DNA of 64,000 nucleotides from Psychrobacillus vulpis. Its GTDB lineage: Bacteria > Bacillota > Bacilli > Bacillales_A > Planococcaceae. Made by a program: the position numbers and the translations under genes. Location of the stretch: the NCBI RefSeq assembly GCF_006861825.1, contig NZ_VDGI01000013.1, positions 53,713 through 117,712 on the forward strand, in the 5' to 3' direction. Shown one piece after another: positions 25,579 to 33,666 of this stretch. The notes under the pieces were generated by a model that worked only from the letters and a program-made list of their open reading frames with translations, was not told the DNA's origin and did not search any database. Positions within the stretch are counted from its first letter, which is position 1. Every line of letters begins with the position of its first letter.

Positions 25579-25683
25579 AAAAAGCTGCGAGACTCCTGCG
25601 GAAAAACGGAGCGTCCAAGACCCCACATGAGCGTAGCGAAGAGGAGGCTTGGCGTTTCGTCCGCGGAAAGCGAGCGGCTTTTT
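25579..25683 (+). repeat. Structured GC-rich repeat, array A, unit 3
   Basis: Same element: arms ACGGAGCGTCCAAG and CTTGGCGTTTCGT pair fully with one bulged T. The right boundary is CGGCTTTTT. It ends about 30 bases before the mscL terminator. Confidence 0.85.
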
Positions 25684-25713
25684 CCTGTTTCAACTAGTAA
25701 TAATTCTATATTA

Positions 25714-25757
25714 AACAAAAAGACTGTAGACAAACTCGTTTGAGTTTTTCTACAGTC
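25714..25757 (-). terminator. Terminator of mscL
   Basis: GACTGTAGA/TCTACAGTC outer stem and AAACTC/GAGTTT inner stem form one long hairpin; on the minus strand TTTTTGTTTAA follows. Confidence 0.88.
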
Positions 25758-25781
25758 CGAAAGAACCTTAAGGCTCTTTTT

Positions 25782-25866
25782 TTATGCATTCGTTTGCTGT
25801 TTTAGTAAATCTCTAATTTCTTGAAGTAAAACTTCCTTAGAATCTACTGGAGGAGCTTCCTCTTTG
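25782..25866 (-). pseudogene. Out-of-frame C-terminal tail of mscL
   Basis: In the frame one base off from the mscL reading frame, the DNA encodes EEAPPVDSKEVLLQEIRDLL and then KQQTNA before a TAA at 25782-25784. This is the conserved C-terminal helix of MscL. One missing base near 25860-25868 (GCAAAGAGG where GCAAAAGAGG would restore the frame) detaches it. Confidence 0.8.
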
Positions 25867-26170
25867 CTTCTACAACATCTTCTTTACGTTTAAATTTAGA
25901 TAAAAGTCGTATAAACAAGAAAATAGAAAACGCGATAATAACAAAATCGAAAATAGATTGAATAAAATTGCCGTATAAAATTTCCGCATCCTCGTGCTTA
26001 AAGGATAAACCTGTGAAGTTAACACCATTTAATAGTAATCCTATCAAAGGTGTGATAATGTTCTCAACTAATGAGGTAACTATCTTGCCAAATGCTGTCC
26101 CGATAACAACAGCTACTGCTAAATCTAGTACATTTCCTTTAAACGCAAACTCTTTAAAATCCTTCCACAT
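25844..26170 (-). CDS. mscL: Large-conductance mechanosensitive channel MscL (C-terminus frameshifted)
   Basis: Begins MWKDFKEFAFKGNVLDLAVA, the near-invariant MscL N-terminus, with the first membrane helix at about 15-43 and the second at about 65-87 (FDFVIIAFSIFLFIRLL). The homopentameric channel opens under membrane tension to release solutes. I chose the ATG at 26170 (GGAGGTGAG upstream); five extra codons to 26185 are not conserved. As written, the frame ends at residue 108 after AKRKLLQ, replacing the conserved C-terminal helix that is encoded one frame away. The helix is known to be dispensable for gating in E. coli, so function may persist. Confidence 0.88.
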   Translation of the reverse strand: MWKDFKEFAFKGNVLDLAVAVVIGTAFGKIVTSLVENIITPLIGLLLNGVNFTGLSFKHEDAEILYGNFIQSIFDFVIIAFSIFLFIRLLSKFKRKEDVVEAKRKLLQ

Positions 26171-26306
26171 AAATCTCACCTCCATAGTGTCATACTACAA
26201 AAAAATGAATCTACTGTATAGCGACTTTTTACATTTTTAGTCTACTGTTTATAGTGAATTTATGCTATTGTTTGTCTAGGGATATAGATGGGTGGTGAAC
26301 CTAAAT

Positions 26307-27794
26307 TTGTTAAAAATGACATATCGAAAAATTTCATTGAAAATTATAATTATTTATGTAAGCATAAGTCTGCTTTGGATATTACTAGCCGATACATATT
26401 TGTATCAATACTTTCAAGATGGTAAAATTATTTCGATATTAAAAGGCGTTGTTTATGTAGCCTTTAGCGTCCTTTTACTCTTATACTTAATGAAGCAATC
26501 GTGGAAATCACAACAGGACCTTCTCATAAAAGAATACGAGGACGATTTAACAGGGCTTCCCAATAGAAGTTCTTTACAGAAAACTTTAGAAAATTTTATA
26601 TATAACAAAGAAGTATTTCATCTTTTATTTGTTGACTTTGATCGTTTTAAAATGATAAATGACTTATATGGACATGACAGTGGAGATTTTGCTTTAATGC
26701 AAATTTCAGAACGTCTACATAACAATAACTACTTAACTTCTTCCGATATGGTTGCAAGATGGGGTGCGGATGAGTTTATCGTTCTTATTAAAAATCGATT
26801 GTATGATGATATTGAAAAATTTGTAGAGAGTATTTTAACAGAATCTACAATTCCACTTTCTATAAATGGAAAAGAAATAAGTATTTCCATAAGTATAGGG
26901 TCTGTACAGTGTCCAATCGATACAGTAAACAGCACAGAATTATTACGATTTGCTGAGCTCGCTGCAGATGAAGCGAAGAAAGCTGGTGGGTTAAGACATG
27001 TTCGATACCATAAAGAACTGTCAGAACTAGCAAACAAAGAGCTATATTTAGTAGAAGGACTACATAATGCATTAGAAAAAGGAGAGCTGTTTTTAAACTT
27101 TCAACCTCAAATTGAGACTGAAACACATGACATCATTGGAGTAGAAACACTTATTCGTTGGAAGCTTGAAAACAAATTTATCTCACCGGCAGAATTCATT
27201 CCGATAGCTGAAAAAACTGGCCATATTATTCAAATAGGTGATTTTGTTTTGAGAGAAACGTGTAAGAATATACCTCTGATTGAAAAAGAAATAGGTAAGG
27301 AATTGTTATATAGTATCAATGTTTCAGCCCGACAATTTTATCAAAAAGATTATATTCAACGGACGAAGAAGATATTAGAAGAAACGAATGTACTTCCAAG
27401 TAAAATTGTTTTAGAAATTACAGAATCCATTATTATGGAGTATACTGATTTTGTACTTAAATCACTGCAAGAATTGAAAGAATTTGGGTTTCAAATTGCC
27501 ATTGATGATTTTGGAACTGGTTATTCTTCCTTTAAGTATTTAGAATTATTGCCAGTTAATATTATTAAAATTGATCAGAGCTTTACACAAGCGATTCATA
27601 GATCACGAACGAAAGCCATCGTTCAATCAATTATTTCACTTGGACATAATCTAGATTTAAAGATTTTAGCAGAAGGGGTAGAAGATCTTTTTCAAGTGGC
27701 TAATTTAAATGAATTAAACTGCCATTATTTACAAGGTTATTTTTTCAGCAAACCACTTACATTGGAAAATTTGCTAATGGAATATAAAAAGTAA
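26307..27794 (+). CDS. Membrane-bound GGDEF-EAL protein (c-di-GMP turnover)
   Basis: About 495 residues: two N-terminal membrane helices (within the first 65 residues), a GGDEF domain (DDLTGLPNR to about residue 225) and an EAL domain. The signature is GADEF instead of GGDEF, which may weaken cyclase activity. The EAL motif reads ETLIRW, but DDFGTGYSSFKYL, KIDQSF and EGVE, needed for metal binding and catalysis, are intact, so phosphodiesterase activity is likely. GGTGGTGA lies 8 bases before the TTG at 26307; a GTG at 26292 is the alternative. Transcribed with the lytic transglycosylase gene 26 bases downstream. Confidence 0.9.
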   Translation: MLKMTYRKISLKIIIIYVSISLLWILLADTYLYQYFQDGKIISILKGVVYVAFSVLLLLYLMKQSWKSQQDLLIKEYEDDLTGLPNRSSLQKTLENFIYNKEVFHLLFVDFDRFKMINDLYGHDSGDFALMQISERLHNNNYLTSSDMVARWGADEFIVLIKNRLYDDIEKFVESILTESTIPLSINGKEISISISIGSVQCPIDTVNSTELLRFAELAADEAKKAGGLRHVRYHKELSELANKELYLVEGLHNALEKGELFLNFQPQIETETHDIIGVETLIRWKLENKFISPAEFIPIAEKTGHIIQIGDFVLRETCKNIPLIEKEIGKELLYSINVSARQFYQKDYIQRTKKILEETNVLPSKIVLEITESIIMEYTDFVLKSLQELKEFGFQIAIDDFGTGYSSFKYLELLPVNIIKIDQSFTQAIHRSRTKAIVQSIISLGHNLDLKILAEGVEDLFQVANLNELNCHYLQGYFFSKPLTLENLLMEYKK

Positions 27795-27820
27795 TACATA
27801 GAATAGGTGAATGGAGAATA

Positions 27821-28510
27821 ATGAAGCAAAAACAGAATAAGTCCTATAAAAAGAAAGTTTGGATGATCCTATTACTTCTTCCATTTACGATTACTATATA
27901 CATTTTAGCAATCATTGGATGGCAAGAACTAAGAAAAATACCTGTCGTACAAGAATGGGCAGAATCTATTCAAAATGTTAAAGATATAAAAAATAAATTT
28001 GAAGTGCCACCAGAATATATTTCAATCTATCAGAAAGCTGAGGAAAAGTATGGCGTACCGTGGACGCTTCTTGCCGCACACCATCGCATTGAAACTAGAT
28101 TTTCTACGATGGACCCATTACTATCTCCCGTCGGAGCAGAAGGGCATATGCAGTTTATGCCTTGTACATTTGTCGGTTGGTCTCATCCAAGCTGTAATGG
28201 TTTAGGTAAAGGGGACATTCCTGAGAAGGATAAAGTGAATCCAGAGATTATTGCCAAATATGGTGGTTATGGTGTCGATGCAAATGGAGATGGGAAAGCA
28301 GATCCGTTTGATATGGAAGATGCTATTTTTAGTGCTGCCAATTATTTAGCTGCAAGTGGAGCCGCAAATGGGCAAATAGAAAAAGCCATTTTTAATTATA
28401 ACCATAGTGATAAATATGTAGAGGATGTACTTCATTTTTATAATTTGTATGAAAGTCAACTACAGAAGCTAGAGGCTACTTTAGAAGATGAGCAAACAGA
28501 GGGACTCTAG
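27821..28510 (+). CDS. Membrane-anchored lytic transglycosylase (SLT domain)
   Basis: A 229-residue protein with a basic start, one membrane anchor (about residues 13-32) and an extracytoplasmic SLT lysozyme-like domain. Catalytic Glu91 lies in HHRIETRFS, and SPVGAEGHMQFMP is the family's second motif. The loop DANGDGKADPFD resembles an EF-hand calcium site. Such enzymes cleave MurNAc-GlcNAc bonds. GGTGAATGGAG precedes the ATG. Confidence 0.92.
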   Translation: MKQKQNKSYKKKVWMILLLLPFTITIYILAIIGWQELRKIPVVQEWAESIQNVKDIKNKFEVPPEYISIYQKAEEKYGVPWTLLAAHHRIETRFSTMDPLLSPVGAEGHMQFMPCTFVGWSHPSCNGLGKGDIPEKDKVNPEIIAKYGGYGVDANGDGKADPFDMEDAIFSAANYLAASGAANGQIEKAIFNYNHSDKYVEDVLHFYNLYESQLQKLEATLEDEQTEGL

Positions 28511-28537
28511 TGAGGATATTTCATTTTAATTAGTTAG

Positions 28538-28635
28538 TTGGACAATAAACGATAAAGTTTGGACAGTCTATTGTAAAAGTTGGACAAACAACCTATAAGT
28601 TTGGATAAACTTCTATAAAAATTGGACAATAAATA
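28538..28635 (+). repeat. 21-bp direct-repeat array (TTGGACA iterons)
   Basis: TTGGACA (once TTGGATA) begins exactly every 21 bases at 28538, 28559, 28580, 28601 and 28622. Each unit ends in an A/T-rich part such as TATAAGT or GTAAAAG. The spacing of two helical turns places all heptamers on one DNA face. The array lies between the transglycosylase stop and a terminator. Confidence 0.85.
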
Positions 28636-28668
28636 ACCACTCAAGAAAAAAATCTTGAGTGGTTTTGT
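28635..28668. terminator. Bidirectional terminator
   Basis: AACCACTCAAGA and TCTTGAGTGGTT form a perfect 12-bp stem with A and T runs, between the convergent transglycosylase and GlsB-type genes. Confidence 0.9.
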
Positions 28669-28684
28669 TATGCCTATATTACAT

Positions 28685-28942
28685 TTACTTACGCATTGAT
28701 CTTAATATCATACTTAAAATAGCTACCAAAATAATAGCACCGATTAAAGATGGAATGATTGCCATTCCCCATATTACTGGGCCAAAGTCAGGGAATATTA
28801 AACCTCCGACCCAAGCACCGATAATACCAGCAATTATATTACCGATAATACCACCTGGAATATTTTTACCTAATATTAGACCAGCTAGCCATCCTATAAT
28901 ACCACCAATTATTAAATATAATATAAATCCCATTGAATTCAT
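28685..28942 (-). CDS. GlsB/YeaQ/YmgE family small membrane protein
   Basis: An 85-residue glycine-rich protein with three membrane segments: IGGIIGWLAGLILG, IGNIIAGIIGAWVGG and a C-terminal helix ending in RSMRK. This is the transglycosylase-associated (GlsB/YeaQ) family pattern. Members are stress-induced; in enterococci GlsB is linked to bile and general stress. GAGGAG precedes the ATG. Monocistronic. Confidence 0.92.
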   Translation of the reverse strand: MNSMGFILYLIIGGIIGWLAGLILGKNIPGGIIGNIIAGIIGAWVGGLIFPDFGPVIWGMAIIPSLIGAIILVAILSMILRSMRK

Positions 28943-29012
28943 CTCCTCTTAAATGATTACTACCTTTATACTCTTTATATAACCATAAAATAGGAGTTTT
29001 AAACATTTCGGG

Positions 29013-29573
29013 TTATAGCATGTTATGCTTGTTTACTACAGTAGCTCCAAGAGAGTTAGTAAAATGTCCAAGAGCCCAGTTATGGCCTTGCTCATTAAAG
29101 CTAGCTACTGCATCTTCATGAATAACAATATTAAATCCTAAGTTATAGGCATCGAACGCAGTATGTAGAACACAAATATCTGTACACACACCTACAATAT
29201 GAAGTTCTTCAATGTGTCGTGATCTTAACATTTGGAGTAGATTGGTTCCAGCAAATGAGCTATATCTTGTTTTATCCATCCAGATAATCGCATCTTTGTT
29301 TTGCTCATACACTTCTTTTAATTCACCGTATAATTCACGTCCTTGCGAATTCCGAATATTATGGGGAGGAAACAGTTTTGTTTCAGGATGAAACGGATCA
29401 TCATTTTCGTGAAGATCAACTGGAAACACAACTAAATCGTTCGTTGAAATAAATTCATTCGTAAGTGATACGATGGCATTCTCAATTAATTGACCAGGTT
29501 TGCCACAAGTAAGTGCCCCATGATCCGCAATAAAATCTACCGTATAGTCCACAACTATTAATGCTCTTTTCAA
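29013..29573 (-). CDS. pncA: Nicotinamidase PncA
   Basis: A 186-residue cysteine hydrolase that deamidates nicotinamide to nicotinate for NAD salvage. The catalytic triad is Asp9 (VVDYTVDF), Lys101 (DKTRYSSF) and Cys134 (GVCTDICVLHTA); metal ligands are Asp53, His55 (VDLHEND) and likely His71 (PPHNI). It is very close to B. subtilis YueJ/PncA. I chose the TTG at 29573 (MKRALIVVDY) because AAGGAG lies 9 bases upstream; the first in-frame TTG at 29582 abuts the site. Confidence 0.94.
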   Translation of the reverse strand: MKRALIVVDYTVDFIADHGALTCGKPGQLIENAIVSLTNEFISTNDLVVFPVDLHENDDPFHPETKLFPPHNIRNSQGRELYGELKEVYEQNKDAIIWMDKTRYSSFAGTNLLQMLRSRHIEELHIVGVCTDICVLHTAFDAYNLGFNIVIHEDAVASFNEQGHNWALGHFTNSLGATVVNKHNML

Positions 29574-29662
29574 ACTAAACAACTCCTTTTCCTTTTCTTT
29601 TATTATGGATTAATTATACAAAAAATCTAGTATATACACGCATTTCCAATGTTCAAAATATT

Positions 29663-29691
29663 TTGCATTCTTTCGTTTTGCGTATTATAAT
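29663..29691 (+). promoter_or_regulatory. Putative SigA promoter before the small leader ORF
   Basis: TTGCAT (29663-29668) and TATAAT (29686-29691) are separated by 17 bases, 23 bases before the small ORF start. Confidence 0.6.
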
Positions 29692-29714
29692 AATAAATAA
29701 AGGAGTGGGAATTA

Positions 29715-29822
29715 ATGGACAAACAACATACTAAAAAATTAAATAAACAAGGTATTTGGTTTGTGATACTCCATACGATTTTTATTTTTAATTTGGCATT
29801 TGATATATTTTCAATACATTAA
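29715..29822 (+). CDS. 35-residue membrane peptide, possible leader
   Basis: MDKQHTKKLNKQGIWFVILH is followed by one hydrophobic helix ending FDIFSIH. AAAGGAGTGGGA lies 6 bases before the ATG, an unusually good site for such a small frame. A terminator starts 3 bases after its stop and the next large gene starts 17 bases after that terminator, so it may be a leader peptide or simply a small membrane protein. Confidence 0.6.
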   Translation: MDKQHTKKLNKQGIWFVILHTIFIFNLAFDIFSIH

Positions 29823-29824
29823 AG

Positions 29825-29850
29825 AGGGCAGTTTTAACTGTCCTTTTTTT
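29825..29850 (+). terminator. Intraoperonic terminator (possible attenuator)
   Basis: AGGGCAGTT and AACTGTCCT form a 9-bp stem (one wobble) with a 2-base loop and a T7 tail. The next gene starts only 17 bases later and no promoter fits in between, so its transcription would need readthrough. Confidence 0.75.
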
Positions 29851-29867
29851 ATGAGAGGAAGATATAA

Positions 29868-31040
29868 ATGAATGATTTCATAAATGCATATAATTCTATT
29901 CAAACGCCATTTGCCTGGGTTGATTTGAATGCATTGGATTATAATATTCGCTTTATTAATGAGAAAACAATAAATAAAAAAGTAAGGGTGGCAACAAAGT
30001 CGGTTCGTTCTGTAGAGATGTTGAAGTATTTAGAAAGTAATTTGCAACGTTTTAATGGGTGGATGACGTTTTCAACGGAAGAAACCTTATTTTTATTGGA
30101 ACAAAATTTTGATGACTTTCTAATTGGTTATCCCCAATTAGATAAATTGAAAGTAGTCGAAATAATACCATATATATTAAAAGGCAAAAAAATAGTTTTT
30201 ATGGTGGATGATTTAACACAATTGCAATTTCTAGACTCTATTGGGAAAGAACATAATGTTATTATTTCTATTTGTATTGATATAAATGTATCGAAAGACT
30301 TTAAATTAATTTATTTTGGAACAAAACGCTCCTCTCTACATAATATAACTGCCCTGGAGGAGTTACTAGATAGAACGAAAGCGCTTTCAAATATTCAAGT
30401 TGTCGGGGTAATGGGATATGAAGCGCAAATCGCGGGGGTAGGAGATCGACCTGCCCAAATATATAAGAAGCCTATTATCCAATTATTAAAGAATAAATCG
30501 TATCGCTCTATTTCTACTTTTAGAAAAGAAGCGGTTCGATTAGTAAGGAGTTATTATCCACTATTGGAATTTGTCAATGGTGGGGGATCAGGTAGTATTG
30601 CTTATACTTGTACAGAAGAGGAAGTATCTGAAATTACAATTGGTTCGGCATTTTATGCACCAACCTTATTTAGTCGATATGATTCTTTGAAGCTTCAACC
30701 AGCTGCTGGTTTTGCACTCCAAGTAACTCGTAAACCTGAAAATCAAATTATCGTATGTCATGGAGGTGGGTATATAGCATCTGGAGCTATCGGTGAGGAT
30801 AAGCAACCTGAACCTTATTATCCTACAGATCTTAAGCTCCTAAAATTAGAAGGGGCTGGAGAGGTGCAGACACCGCTGTATGATCCTAGACAAAAATGCG
30901 TGGTAGGGGATGTAGTTTATTTTAGGCATGCAAAGGCAGGAGAATTATGTGAGCGTTTTAATCAGTTGTATTTGAGTAGAGATGGACAATTGAAAAGTGT
31001 ATGCAATACTTATCGGGGTGATGGAAAGTGTTTTCTTTAA
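29868..31040 (+). CDS. PLP-dependent D-threonine aldolase/D-serine dehydratase-like (DSD1) protein
   Basis: A 390-residue fold-III PLP enzyme: WVDLNALDYNI at the start, the PLP lysine Lys44 in VRVATKSVRS, GGGSGSIAYT for the phosphate, and the C-terminal zinc-type motif His354-x6-Cys361 in HAKAGELCERF. Family members cleave or dehydrate D-3-hydroxyamino acids or racemise them. AGAGGAAG precedes the ATG. It overlaps the oxidase gene by 13 bases, so both act in one pathway; substrate unknown. Confidence 0.87.
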   Translation: MNDFINAYNSIQTPFAWVDLNALDYNIRFINEKTINKKVRVATKSVRSVEMLKYLESNLQRFNGWMTFSTEETLFLLEQNFDDFLIGYPQLDKLKVVEIIPYILKGKKIVFMVDDLTQLQFLDSIGKEHNVIISICIDINVSKDFKLIYFGTKRSSLHNITALEELLDRTKALSNIQVVGVMGYEAQIAGVGDRPAQIYKKPIIQLLKNKSYRSISTFRKEAVRLVRSYYPLLEFVNGGGSGSIAYTCTEEEVSEITIGSAFYAPTLFSRYDSLKLQPAAGFALQVTRKPENQIIVCHGGGYIASGAIGEDKQPEPYYPTDLKLLKLEGAGEVQTPLYDPRQKCVVGDVVYFRHAKAGELCERFNQLYLSRDGQLKSVCNTYRGDGKCFL

Positions 31041-32347
31041 ATACATTTAAGTCTTCTAAACCGTGGACTAATTGGGCTGGTAATGTTATTTCTACTCCAT
31101 TAGAAAGGAAACTTCCAAATTCGTTGGATGAAGTAAGCGAAATAATTAAGCGTGCGAAAGGTTCCACAATACGCGTGACTGGAGCAGCACACTCCTTTAG
31201 TTCGATAGCAAAACCTGATGAAATTGCATTATCTCTTCACAATTTAAGAGGATTAGTAAGTATTGATAGTACAAAGCAGGAGGCTACTTTTTTAGCAGGG
31301 ACTTATTTATTTGAGGTTGGACCAATACTTGCAAAGCATCAATTGGCTCTTCAAAATATGGGGGATATTCAATATCAAACATTAGCAGGTGCTATTTGTA
31401 CTGGGACTCACGGTACAGGAATCGGGCTTGGATCGCTGTCAGAACAAGTTGTGGCGTGGAAATGGATAGATGGAATTGGGGAACTACATACTCATCGAAG
31501 AGGAAACGATGAGTTGTCTAAAGCATTGCATCTATCACTAGGACTATTAGGAATAATTGTTGAGGTTACATTGAAAGTAATTCCAGTGTATGGACTTCGA
31601 GTGGAAAGTTATCATGTACCACTTTTTGAAGGACTCCAAAATTGGAACAAAGATCAATATGAAAACAGACATCTAGAATGGTTTTACTTCCCTGGACAAG
31701 AGAAAGTACAAGTGAAAAAGTCGAACATGATTAAGGCTAAACCTCAAACGTATACTTCGAAAACAACAGAATTTCTAAAAGGAAATGTTGTAGAGAATTA
31801 TGGATTCTTTTTTTTATCTGAGTGGTGTAAAAGAAATCCTAAAAGAACAAAATGGGTAACCGAATTTTCTGCAAAAAATGTACCGATTGGGAAAAAAGAA
31901 GGTTATAGTTTTGAAATGTTCCCAACTCCTAGACTCGTAAGATTTTTAGAAACTGAGTATGCCGTCCAACACACACAATTTCAGGCTTGTATGGAAGAAG
32001 TACATTTCCACTTAAAAAGTCATCCATTTGACGTACATTTCCCTATCGAATGTCGTACTACGAAGGGAGAAAATGCATTTTTGAGCCCAACACAAGGTGA
32101 AGAAACGGCATTCATGGCGTTCCATATGTATAAAGGGATGGATGAAACAAACTATTTTAAGTGGGTACATGAACTGATGGAAAAGTATGGGGGGAGACCT
32201 CATTTTGGCAAAATGAATGTACTTACAACTGACAAGCTTCACACATTATATCCTAGTTTAAATACTTTTATAAAAATTCGAGAATCATATGATGAACACA
32301 ATCTATTTTTATCCAATTATTTCAAGCAATTATTTAGTGTCAAATAA
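31028..32347 (+). CDS. FAD-linked oxidase of the aldonolactone/alditol oxidase family
   Basis: A 439-residue VAO-type flavoprotein. FAD-domain motifs are RVTGAAHSFSSIA, with His55 in the position that covalently holds FAD in alditol oxidase, and GAICTGTHGTGIGLG. The C-terminal half is the D-arabinono-1,4-lactone oxidase domain (FPIECRTTKG, KYGGRPHFGKMN). Such enzymes oxidise polyols or lactones with O2. It starts at a GTG inside the previous gene. The pairing with a DSD1-type enzyme is not one I recognise as a known pathway. Confidence 0.9.
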   Translation: MFSLNTFKSSKPWTNWAGNVISTPLERKLPNSLDEVSEIIKRAKGSTIRVTGAAHSFSSIAKPDEIALSLHNLRGLVSIDSTKQEATFLAGTYLFEVGPILAKHQLALQNMGDIQYQTLAGAICTGTHGTGIGLGSLSEQVVAWKWIDGIGELHTHRRGNDELSKALHLSLGLLGIIVEVTLKVIPVYGLRVESYHVPLFEGLQNWNKDQYENRHLEWFYFPGQEKVQVKKSNMIKAKPQTYTSKTTEFLKGNVVENYGFFFLSEWCKRNPKRTKWVTEFSAKNVPIGKKEGYSFEMFPTPRLVRFLETEYAVQHTQFQACMEEVHFHLKSHPFDVHFPIECRTTKGENAFLSPTQGEETAFMAFHMYKGMDETNYFKWVHELMEKYGGRPHFGKMNVLTTDKLHTLYPSLNTFIKIRESYDEHNLFLSNYFKQLFSVK

Positions 32348-32373
32348 TATTATTATGTAAACTTATTTAAAAT

Positions 32374-32417
32374 AATGAAACCGAACAATTTATTCAATGT
32401 TCGGTTTCATTATTTTT
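32374..32417. terminator. Bidirectional terminator between oxidase and yfkAB
   Basis: AATGAAACCGAACA and TGTTCGGTTTCATT form a perfect 14-bp stem followed by ATTTTTATTT; it touches the end of the minus-strand yfkAB gene. Confidence 0.92.
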
Positions 32418-33525
32418 ATTTGACAGAACCACTTACAAAAACATCATTTTTATAATACATATTCTTCACTAATATATTTGGGCCTAAGCATTTAACTGCT
32501 GGACAATGACAATTGAGTGAATGAGAAAGGGGAGAAGATAACCATTTTTCGAATATAGCTGGTAGGGCATCCGTTTGGATATTTCCTAGTTGAGGAGCAT
32601 CTCCAAAATCGGTGACAATTACTTCTCCAGTAAATATGTTCACATTTAGACGCGATCTTCCGTCTGGATCATTTCGTACGGACACGTTTTTACTTTGCTT
32701 TAGTCTATTTAATAACTGTAAACTTTTTTCATTTTGACTACATGGATAAAACGGCAACGTACCGAAAAGCATCCAAACATTTTCATCGCGAAAATCGAGT
32801 ATTTTTTCGATCGCCTCATGTGTTTCTTCTAATGTTAACGAAGTGAGTGCACTTGCAAAATCAGAAGGGTACATTGGGTGCACTTCATGTCTAGCACATT
32901 TCATTTCGTCCACTATTTGTCTATGAATATGTTCTAAATATGGCAATGTTTTTTTGTTTAGCATAGTTTCCGCTGAGACCATTACGCCTGCTTCCGAGAG
33001 CATACGACTATTGTCTATCATTCGTTGGAATAGACTAGCACGTTGATCATATGTAGGCTTTCTTTCCATCATCGCAAAACCGGTTTCGACAAATTCATCA
33101 ACGGTACCCCAGTTATGGGAAATATGTAAAACATCTAAATAAGGGGCGATTAATAAGTATCTATCTGGATCAAGCGTAAGGTTCGAATTAATTTGCGTTC
33201 GAATTCCACGACTATGTGCGTATTTCAATAATGGGAGTACGTACTCGTTTACTGATTTTTTGGAGAGCATCGGTTCTCCACCAGTTATACTGATCGTCTT
33301 TAAGTTAGGAATCTCTTCTAAACGATGCAATATTAAGTCAATCGGAAGTGCTTCAGGATCTTTCGTTTGTAAAGTATAACCAACAGCGCAATGTGAGCAG
33401 CGCATATTGCAAAGGGTTGTTGTTGTAAATTCAATATTGGATAATGTAAGCTTACCGTGCTTTTCTATGTCTCGATATGCTTCCCAGGGGTCATTAAGTG
33501 GTGTCAACTTATTTATAGCAATCAT
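32416..33525 (-). CDS. yfkAB: Radical SAM/CxCxxxxC motif protein YfkAB
   Basis: The 369-residue protein has the radical SAM cluster motif CNMRCSHC near residue 40, GGEP for SAM, and the C-terminal Cys-His-Cys-x4-Cys (CHCPAVKC) that names the YfkAB family and probably binds a second Fe-S cluster. Its substrate is unknown. I chose the ATG at 33525 (MIAINKLTPLND) because GAAAGGAAG lies 6 bases upstream; the frame is open to 33543. Monocistronic. Confidence 0.93.
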   Translation of the reverse strand: MIAINKLTPLNDPWEAYRDIEKHGKLTLSNIEFTTTTLCNMRCSHCAVGYTLQTKDPEALPIDLILHRLEEIPNLKTISITGGEPMLSKKSVNEYVLPLLKYAHSRGIRTQINSNLTLDPDRYLLIAPYLDVLHISHNWGTVDEFVETGFAMMERKPTYDQRASLFQRMIDNSRMLSEAGVMVSAETMLNKKTLPYLEHIHRQIVDEMKCARHEVHPMYPSDFASALTSLTLEETHEAIEKILDFRDENVWMLFGTLPFYPCSQNEKSLQLLNRLKQSKNVSVRNDPDGRSRLNVNIFTGEVIVTDFGDAPQLGNIQTDALPAIFEKWLSSPLSHSLNCHCPAVKCLGPNILVKNMYYKNDVFVSGSVK

Positions 33526-33666
33526 ACATAACTTCCTTTCCAATCAAGTATTATCTCATATTTGGGATAAAAAGAAAATGATAAACAATAGAATGATAGG
33601 CTTCTTATATAAGTAAAAAGGGATTATTTCTACAAAAATAGAATAGTCTAAAAAAGTTCGTTTAGG

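Noticed and set aside
25150..25626. Minus-strand open frame of 158 codons with internal sequence repeats
   Set aside because: It lies entirely in the hairpin array; its repeated peptide is the translation of the identical spacers. No ribosome site.
28538..28635. Promoter cluster (TTGGACA as -35 boxes)
   Set aside because: Heptamers resemble -35 hexamers but the distance to the TATAA-like parts is only about 8 bases, too short for a sigma-A promoter.
29825..29850. T-box or riboswitch expression platform
   Set aside because: The region upstream is occupied by a small ORF and shows no T-box (AGGGTGG) or known aptamer core that I can recognise.
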